From Avena insularis (taxonomy: Eukaryota > Streptophyta > Magnoliopsida > Poales > Poaceae): DNA of 64,000 bases. The stretch lies in assembly GCA_023614405.1 (NCBI GenBank), contig CM042684.1, positions 535,230,682 to 535,294,681 on the forward strand, written 5' to 3'. A program made the position numbers and the translations under genes. The notes under the pieces were generated by a model. That model saw nothing but the letters and a program-made list of their open reading frames with translations, was not told the origin of the DNA and ran no database searches. How positions within the stretch are numbered: the stretch's first letter is position 1; every line of letters starts with the position of its first letter. Of this stretch, positions 57,552 to 64,000 are shown in pieces.

Positions 57552-58320
57552 TAGTGCATCTACTCATCGTCGATGAAGTCGGAGTCTTCATCATCAGTGT
57601 AGAAGTCCACAGCATCCTCTGCCAGAAAATCATCATTGTTGCTGAGGTATGAATCCATATCTCCCTGGATGTCTTCTCCTTCATCATCTTCTTCCTTGGC
57701 GGCAAGCTGAGCTTCCTGCTCCTTGACGGTCTTCTCGAGGTCGGCCACCTTCTTGCAAAGACGGGCGATGGTGCGATCCCTCTTTGCACGCTAACGACAA
57801 AGAGACTGGTGATCTTGGACGAGCAGTGTGAAAGTCTGGGCCTTCTGGTCGGCAATTGCACGGTTCTGGTTGGCTAACTCTCTAGCATTGTCCAGCCTCA
57901 TTGCCGGTCATGAAGCAAGAAGTCAAGGTTCTCCACTTGGCGCCTCAACTCTGGGTGACTTGGCATCTCCATCGGCATTCCCATGAAGTCACGTCTTGCA
58001 TAGTGGGCAAAATGGGTTCCTTGAATCTTGTTGACGCTGAGGGCACATAGACGTGCGAGGGCTTCATGCATTGCCCTGGCTAATCCATCTAGCCAGTTGT
58101 TCTCTCACAGAACTGAATTCTCCGGAAGTTGGTGCTTCAATGCTTCCTCGAAGATCTCGGTGACTAGCCATTGTAGGTCTCCTCCGGGGGTCCTGGAAGT
58201 TGAGCTCCAAGAAACTCCGGATGTGGGCCCCAGCACTCGATCGGCGGTGAATCCAGATCCTCTCGAAGATCGGTGACCTCCGTTTCCCAACTGGTAAAAC
58301 TTGCTAAACTGAGTCTCCAT
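57552..58320 (-). pseudogene. Extra ORF upstream of gag, copy B
   Basis: It starts METQFSKFYQLGNGG at 58320. Frame breaks at 58230-58260, 58100 and 57890 separate the N-terminal part from the coiled coil, while the acidic tail is intact (ADLEKTVKEQEAQLAAKEED to DSDFIDDE, ending near 57560). Comparison with copy A gives the uninterrupted layout of this protein. Confidence 0.65.
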
Positions 58321-58534
58321 CTACAAGAATTTAGGATGAGGAAATTAGTGAAGTGATCAAGTGTGTCAAATTTTAAGTAGTAATGTAAGAATTTTGAGGA
58401 ACATTTATTTTTGAGAAAGAATGAGTTCACAAGGGTAAAAGGGGAAATAGTTTTTCATAAATACTCACTTTGGTTTTGAAGCTAAGTTTTTGGTTTGGAC
58501 GTCCATTCTAACTAGGGTCTCCTATGGTCAGGAT

Positions 58535-58550
58535 GGCTCTAATACCAACT
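58535..58550 (-). other. Primer binding site of gypsy copy B
   Basis: Same TTGGTATTAGAGCC motif as copy A, next to the LTR end TTGACA. Confidence 0.75.
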
Positions 58551-59943
58551 TGTCAACACCGGATTTTTAATCCTGATGCCCGTTATGCCATACCGCAATC
58601 CTGTGATTACCATTTTTGTAGACATAACGGATTGGATATCACAATACATCATTCATTACAAACCATACATAAGGTTTTACACAAATAAGGATCGATGATC
58701 CGGTCTTTAATACAACAAGCCGGAAATAAACGATAAGTAGCGGTGGGGTCCATCTTGAGGGGCACAGTAATGCCGACGATGGCGAGATAGTCCTAGTTAT
58801 CATAGCCGTCTGTGACCATCATCTTGATAATCTCCTTCATAGTCTGGCCATGATAATAGCCAGGGACAAAAGCCATGAGTACTCTTTAAGTACTCGCAAA
58901 CTACTACTCGCAAGGGTTATAATTCTAAGTTAAAGTACGGAATTTAAAGAATAACTATCAAGTTAAGTTTGAAACCTAAGCTGAGTTCTGAAACAAGAAA
59001 AGATAAAATAAAAGTCTAGAATCACTTAAGTTGGGAAGCTATTTTCATCTACACAACCTTGTTGTGGTCAAGTCAAAGTTCATCATTCATTTCAAGTCGT
59101 TTAGAAAACATCTGACAACTAAAGCAAGATGGCCATTCCAATCCCATAACCGCTGACGGCTATTCAATAGTTTGACACTGCAGAGGGGTACACTTTCACC
59201 ACAAGATTCGATACATCTGTCAGGGATAACCCTGAATCATCATACTTGGTATGCAGATAATCAAACATAACCTTCCCTTTACACACCCTAGTACAAGCAC
59301 CTCTCCTATGAGCATGGCCTCCCAACCATGACCATCAGTCATCTTGGGCACTGCATAGGTGGACAACATTGAGAGGTAGCCTCATCTCAAACCTCTCCCG
59401 TGAGGGAACTAATACTAATGCATATAAATTTCCAGCTAAGCCTTACCCAATTCAGGTAATGTGGTTGTACGGTAAATTTGGAATGGTATCGCATCCGAAT
59501 CCAACCATCAGTTTTATAAAAAGGGTTAAGGCTCATGCCTCATCATTTTCCTCATCATAAACCAATTGTGTTTCTCAACACATGTCAAAACATCTCAATA
59601 GAATGACTCATCATTCCAAGGTTTTCATAACTCATTTTCACCAAGTGTTCCCATCTAAAATGACTCAAGTTTGATCTATTCTAAAACACTAGGTTAAGAG
59701 TGTTCACTAAGGTGGAAAGGTGGGATCAATCTCATGCCATAGAATGACATCTAAGGGTTTCTAATTAGGTCAAGTTTTATACTCTTTATGCTACCTTCAA
59801 AATTAATTAAAGAACTTTGTGTAAACTAAGGGGGTGTGAGCAAAGTATGCTTAAGGCATCTTTACTAAACTATCTAGTTTTATTCTAGCTTGCTACAATA
59901 GCTTACTAAAGCATGTTTGCAAGGGTTAGCTTTCCACTAATAG
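58551..59943 (-). repeat. Right gypsy LTR, gag-side part
   Basis: 5' LTR of copy B, homologous to 43973-45379 with many small indels between 58560 and 58830. It is interrupted at 59944 by the second copy of the nested element, at the base equivalent to 45380. Confidence 0.85.
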
Positions 59944-60727
59944 TGTCGTGGTGGTGTCACGGCAGATGCCATGGATAGGCTAAAGGTGGACACTAATATG
60001 CGCTAGGGGAATCCAGGGAGGGATAGTAGAGTGATTCTCTACACAGAAGCTTTGTATTGATGTTCAATCTCCAAGATTACAAGTGCTCCTCGAGCTGTAT
60101 TGACAAGAGGAGGAAGAAGAAGCTCTCTTACTCTTGCCTACTAACTAGCCCAAGAACCCTAGATCCACTAGTATTCTCCTTGCTCTGTATCTGAAAAGAC
60201 CCAACCCCCCCTTATATAGAGGTGGTTCGGTCCTGGCCTAGGGCATACGTGGAGGCATATTCCTAAGAATATGCCCCCTCCCAAAGTAGTAACCCGACAG
60301 GGGTGCTTTTCCCCCGCGTCACACTTGCTTTAGCGATGTAGCCTTTGCGGCGCCTGCGTCAGCCGACGTGAGCATCGTCACCCTTGTCGGCCACGATCCG
60401 GTGGTCCTGCCCTTGCTTTATTAGCTCATCCAGTATGCACCGGGCCTTCTTTTTCACCAGAGAGATTCCTTCCTTCTCCTAGAAGCCAAACGAGGATCCG
60501 GATCACAGTTGATCCGGCCACACCTGTTCCTGCATATAAGCTAGACAAGTATCTCCAACTTACTCCTTGAGTCGGACGAGACAATGTTAGGCGACCCCCT
60601 GGTCCGGGTTACTCCGTGATCCGGCCTGCCATGAGGTGACTCGGCCAGCATCCGCTTTGACCTTGCCGAACCTCGGCTAACTCGGCCCTTATACCCCAGA
60701 GTGACCCTACCTGGGTTATCCCCAACA
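59944..60727 (+). repeat. 5' LTR of nested element, copy B (784 bp)
   Basis: Same start TGTCGTGGTGGTG as copy A. It is shorter by 23 bp, mainly through a loss before CCCCCCTTATATAGAGG (near 60205) and smaller losses near its end. Confidence 0.85.
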
Positions 60728-61503
60728 TTAGTCCTCGGCTGGTGCGGCCTTAGCGGCCTTGGTCGCTAAGGCCACATCAGGTTCATTAAATATCTAAGCT
60801 TGACGTTTAGTTCCGGGTTAACTTTGTCTCGGATTATATGGATTTACGTTCCTTCGACGCTCCAAGTTTTCACTTGCGGACGGGTCACCACTTTGGCTCG
60901 GATCCTATGGTTTTACTTTCCTCGCACATTTCAAGTTTTTACTTGCGGGGTTACCATCGTGGCTCGGAACCGGGCCTTGCTTCCTTCTCTCGTACGCTAA
61001 CCCACGTAAAGGTTAATCATTACGTTGCCTTATTTTAAGGGCATGCGCAGTAACCGCCGTAGTAAATGTCAGTGATTACTGTGCGGGGGTTACGTCACGT
61101 CTGTTTCCTCGTTTACCGCAACTGCACGTCGTGTCATGGGATCACATTTACTCTGTGGCCCCCGGTGTGGCTTCTCTCTGATTGGTCGATGCTGGTGATA
61201 CACGGCCACATCGTGTGGCTCTCCAGCGCAGCACGATCCCACTCGTTGATGACTGGGGGCGGTTAAATAGGGGAGGGGCACGCTCCTTAGCACTTTTCCA
61301 TCTCCGCGCCCCCTCGCCCGTTCCTCTTCTTCTTTCTCGCGACCGCGCCGCCGCCAGTGCCCGTTGCCGCAGCGCCGCCGCCGCACCTTCTCCATGCCTC
61401 CGCACCGCAGCCACCGCTGCACCTCTGTTTAGCCACGGGTCCTCGTCAATCCAGACTGCAGAGCCCCGCCACCGCCAGCTCCAGCGAGGACAGCGGAATC
61501 GAG

Positions 61504-63893
61504 ATGACGGAGGAGGAGCTCATCGTCGTTGAGCAGGAGATGGAGGAGGACGCCGGCGTGGCGGACCGCGGCGCGTGGGCCGGCTCGTCGGTCTGCGAGG
61601 ACGACATCGACTGGCTCTACCGGACACGGCGCATTCCTGCCGGCGTTGCCGCTCGCCTCCCCTCCTCGGAGTTGGCCCCCTCACCAAATCCGGGTGAGTT
61701 CGTTGTTTTCCTATCCCATTTCCAACGGGAATTTGGGCTTCCGGTGAGTGATTTCTTCCGGGACTGGGTCCGTACCTATCACCTGCAACCACATCATCTC
61801 CCGGCGAACGCCATCACCTCTCTGTCCGCTTTCGTTTCTTTGATCAAGGGTTACACCGGGCTATGGCCCACGAAGGAGCTGTGGATCCGGTTCTTCGGCC
61901 TCCGCCGCAACATCGTCCCCAACATCCACGTCAAGTCGGAGGACAAGAAGCTCACTCAGTTCGGAGCTGCTTCGATCTCGCTCCGGAGGTATTCAATCAT
62001 TCCCCGGGTCACCGGGCTTGACTCCTGCAAAGGATGGGCCCGGACCTTCTTCTACATTCGGAACGAAGGCACCGAAGACTTGATCCGGTTGCTGCCCTAC
62101 GCTCCAGGTCCCCCTGACACGGATTTCTGGGAGGAGGTTGCCAAGAAACCTACAGCTCTAGACAACCAAGTGAACAAAAGGTTTGCGGAGCTGAAGAAGC
62201 TCAGATTGCGCAACGAGGATGCCATGATCACATTCGTGCGCAACCGAATCTCTCCCGTTCAGCGGCGCACTCACAAGTTGTGCCATATGAGCTTCAGTCG
62301 CGACCCCAACCGAACCTCCTCGTTCGAGTTGAGCAATACGGAGATCATCCGCCGTGTCAAGGCTCTTTTCACCACCCATAAGGACTTCTCCACCGAATGG
62401 ACGTGGGGAATCGAGCATTACTGCCATGACAGGCTCCCTCCCGCGGTAAGCTTCGCGGGGTAAACTTATTTCGGATCAATTTCATGTCGGTTCTTATCAT
62501 ATTTTTGACTTTGTTCCTTGTGCTTTTTTCTAAGTTGTTTCTCCAGCAAACCCTCGAGGATGGCCCGGATCCGACCCTTAAGTGGGCCCCGGACCGAGAA
62601 ATCCCGAATGAGGAGGAGCTAGACCAGGAGATGTTCCTCCCCACACCCGATGCCACCAGACGACCCAGCGGTAAATTCTCTTCTCTTAGAGATTGGCCCG
62701 ACGATGAGGATGACTCGGATATCGATGTGATTGAACCCGTTGAGGCTGTCCCTCTTTCTTGTGCCTTCCCGACATCAGCTAACCCCGGTGGGCACATCCA
62801 CGAGGATTCTCCACTTGCCACGGGCGAGCCTGTTCCGGTGGCGTCAAAGAAGAAGCACGGATCCGCGTCGACTTCTTCTTCCGAACCTTCTCAGCCTTCC
62901 AAAAGGCAAAAGAAGGTCGGAGACAAGACTGCCTCCAAACGGGCAGGCAAAGCCCCGGCACGGAGGGCCCGGAAACCTAAGGAGGCCGAGACCTCGGATG
63001 CGTAAGTTCTCTTTCACTGCGTAACACACTTCTCCCTGCATCAGGGTAATTTCACTCCTGACATTATTTTCTCTTGCAGGGCTCCTGTGGAGGTCCCTCA
63101 GAGCGGATTGAGCATCTCCTCTCCTCTTCGGTCCAGTCCTTCCCCTCCCGGTGACGACGAGTCACGCCCGCTGAGCCCTATTCCGGAGGGCTCTGCGGCC
63201 GCTCCGGGTTCCGAAGTACCTCCTTCAGAGGGAGGCGACCTCAGATCGGGAGGGGTCGGATCGGCCGAGGCAACAACGTCCGGCACTTCGGCATTGCCGC
63301 AACCAGCAACTACCAAGTCTACCGCAACTCCAGCACCAGCAGCAGCTCCAGCACCAGCCACCGAACCAGCGCCTGCCCCGGCTCCGAAGAAACCAACAGC
63401 AGCTCCGGCACCGGCCACCAAAGCTCCCGTGCCAAGTTCATCTGCCTCGTCCGAGTCATCCCAAGCTCGGCGAGGAACCACTCCAGCGGCTTCCAAGGGC
63501 AAATCCACTGTGGTCACATCCTCCCAGCAAGCCAAAGGCAAGTCCACCTCCGTCGAGGCTGGGCAGCGAACCTTGTCATCGATGCTTCCAAAGAAGTCAC
63601 CAGTAGTGACGGATCCTCCTGCCAAGCCAGCCGATTCATAGCAAATGGTTCTTCACACTAGCCTAGCTCTTGCCCTGATTGAAAGGAAAGAAGCTCACTC
63701 AAAGGGCTTGGTGGCACCTCACATGCCCACTAGCGAACGGTACCCTCCGAGCCTCATCGAGTTCGTCATGAACTGGAATAAGGCGGAGTTCGTCTACAAC
63801 GACGATCTCCCGGAAAAGTTCGGCCCAGCTGAATTTTCCGCTCAGATGAATACCGCCGCCAAGTCCATTAACCTCGCTGGGCGTATGATGGAG
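61504..63893 (+). pseudogene. Gag-like gene of nested element, copy B, exons 1-3
   Basis: Exon 1 (61504-62445) is fully open for 314 codons: an acidic N-terminus (MTEEELIVVEQEMEEDAGVA), DWLYRTRRIPAGVAARLP, then the PF04195 domain with FGLPVSDFFRDWVRTYHLQP. Exon 2 (62547-63001) and exon 3 (63080-63893) join in frame across GTAAGC...CCAG and GTAAGT...GCAG introns. Exon 3 is rich in Pro/Ala (PAPATEPAPAPAPKKPTA) and has a stop at 63639 (TAG where copy A has CAG), after which the frame continues to the next donor (GTATGC). It is better preserved than copy A. The role is presumably structural (gag-like), by family. Confidence 0.75.
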
Positions 63894-64000
63894 GTATGCC
63901 ATTTCTTCTTTACATGTTGTAGATAATAACCATTAGTCCCCGAGCCTCCGGCGGAGTCACTTGTTACTCGGCCGGATGCTCCTTAGAAGATTAATGTAAC

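Larger units (their letters stand above)
37471..64000. repeat. Tandem array of a chromovirus-type gypsy element, period about 14.6 kb
   Basis: The order is truncated LTR, internal region A, LTR carrying a nested element, internal region B, LTR carrying the same nested element. Offsets between the copies are 14593 bp at the left LTR edge and 14578-14579 bp at the primer site. The shared middle LTR and the identical nested insertion point show one duplication event, not two insertions. The right side continues beyond the window. Confidence 0.9.
59944..64000 (+). mobile_element. Nested PF04195-type element, copy B, cut by window end
   Basis: Homologous to 45380-49440. LTR at 59944-60727 (ends CCCAACA), then the gag-like gene. 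The identical position within the gypsy LTR shows it was duplicated together with the host element. Confidence 0.85.

Noticed and set aside
38218..58320. Two independent gypsy insertions
   Set aside because: They share one LTR between them, carry the same nested element at the same base, share stops, and have no target duplications at inner borders.
1..64000. tRNA, rRNA, bacterial operons, phage or toxin-antitoxin systems
   Set aside because: None seen. tRNA-like words occur only as primer binding sites. The window is plant nuclear DNA.

Overview
The window looks like repeat-rich nuclear DNA of a cool-season grass (Pooideae; the tribe is not resolved). The signs are chromovirus-type Ty3/gypsy elements, a PF04195-type non-autonomous gypsy element, plant LINEs with a DUF4283 ORF1, Stowaway MITEs, Helitron termini and spliceosomal introns. 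There are no bacterial operons, CRISPR arrays or rRNA genes, and I saw no tRNA gene.

1-17 kb is nested retrotransposons. A minus-strand gag-only LTR element occupies 1-3425. Fragments follow: an LTR end, a LINE 3' end, a gypsy gag piece and a Helitron 3' end at 6475. From 7.9 to 17.1 kb an old plus-strand LINE tail was hit at two abutting sites by a short poly(A) retroelement and by a 5.6-kb minus-strand LINE. A 2.4-kb piece of the result was then duplicated in tandem (8346-10748 and 10749-13225).

17.4-20.8 kb holds the one convincing host gene that may be intact. It has a TATA-like promoter with a site II/telo-box inverted repeat and a small first exon. Nine tandem copies of a 63-69 nt exon follow, each with its own acceptor and donor, then three unique exons. 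I do not recognise the product. The exon array is the most interesting object in the window.

21-37 kb is gene debris and small transposons: a GSK3/shaggy-like kinase fragment beside a Stowaway MITE, an LRR receptor-kinase pseudogene, a 2.38-kb Helitron with both ends (27497-29877), a complete 2.14-kb non-autonomous LTR element with near-identical LTRs and an AGATA target duplication (29903-32041), and an intron-containing fragment of a DDB1-like gene (33486-35349).

37.5-64 kb is a tandem array LTR-internal-LTR-internal-LTR of one minus-strand chromovirus-type gypsy element with a period near 14.6 kb. Both LTRs on the gag side carry, at the same position, a plus-strand PF04195 element whose gag-like gene has predicted introns. 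This fits unequal exchange between a truncated and a full LTR after the nested insertion. Short tracts dense in small indels between the copies may be consensus errors, so many frameshifts here should be treated with caution.
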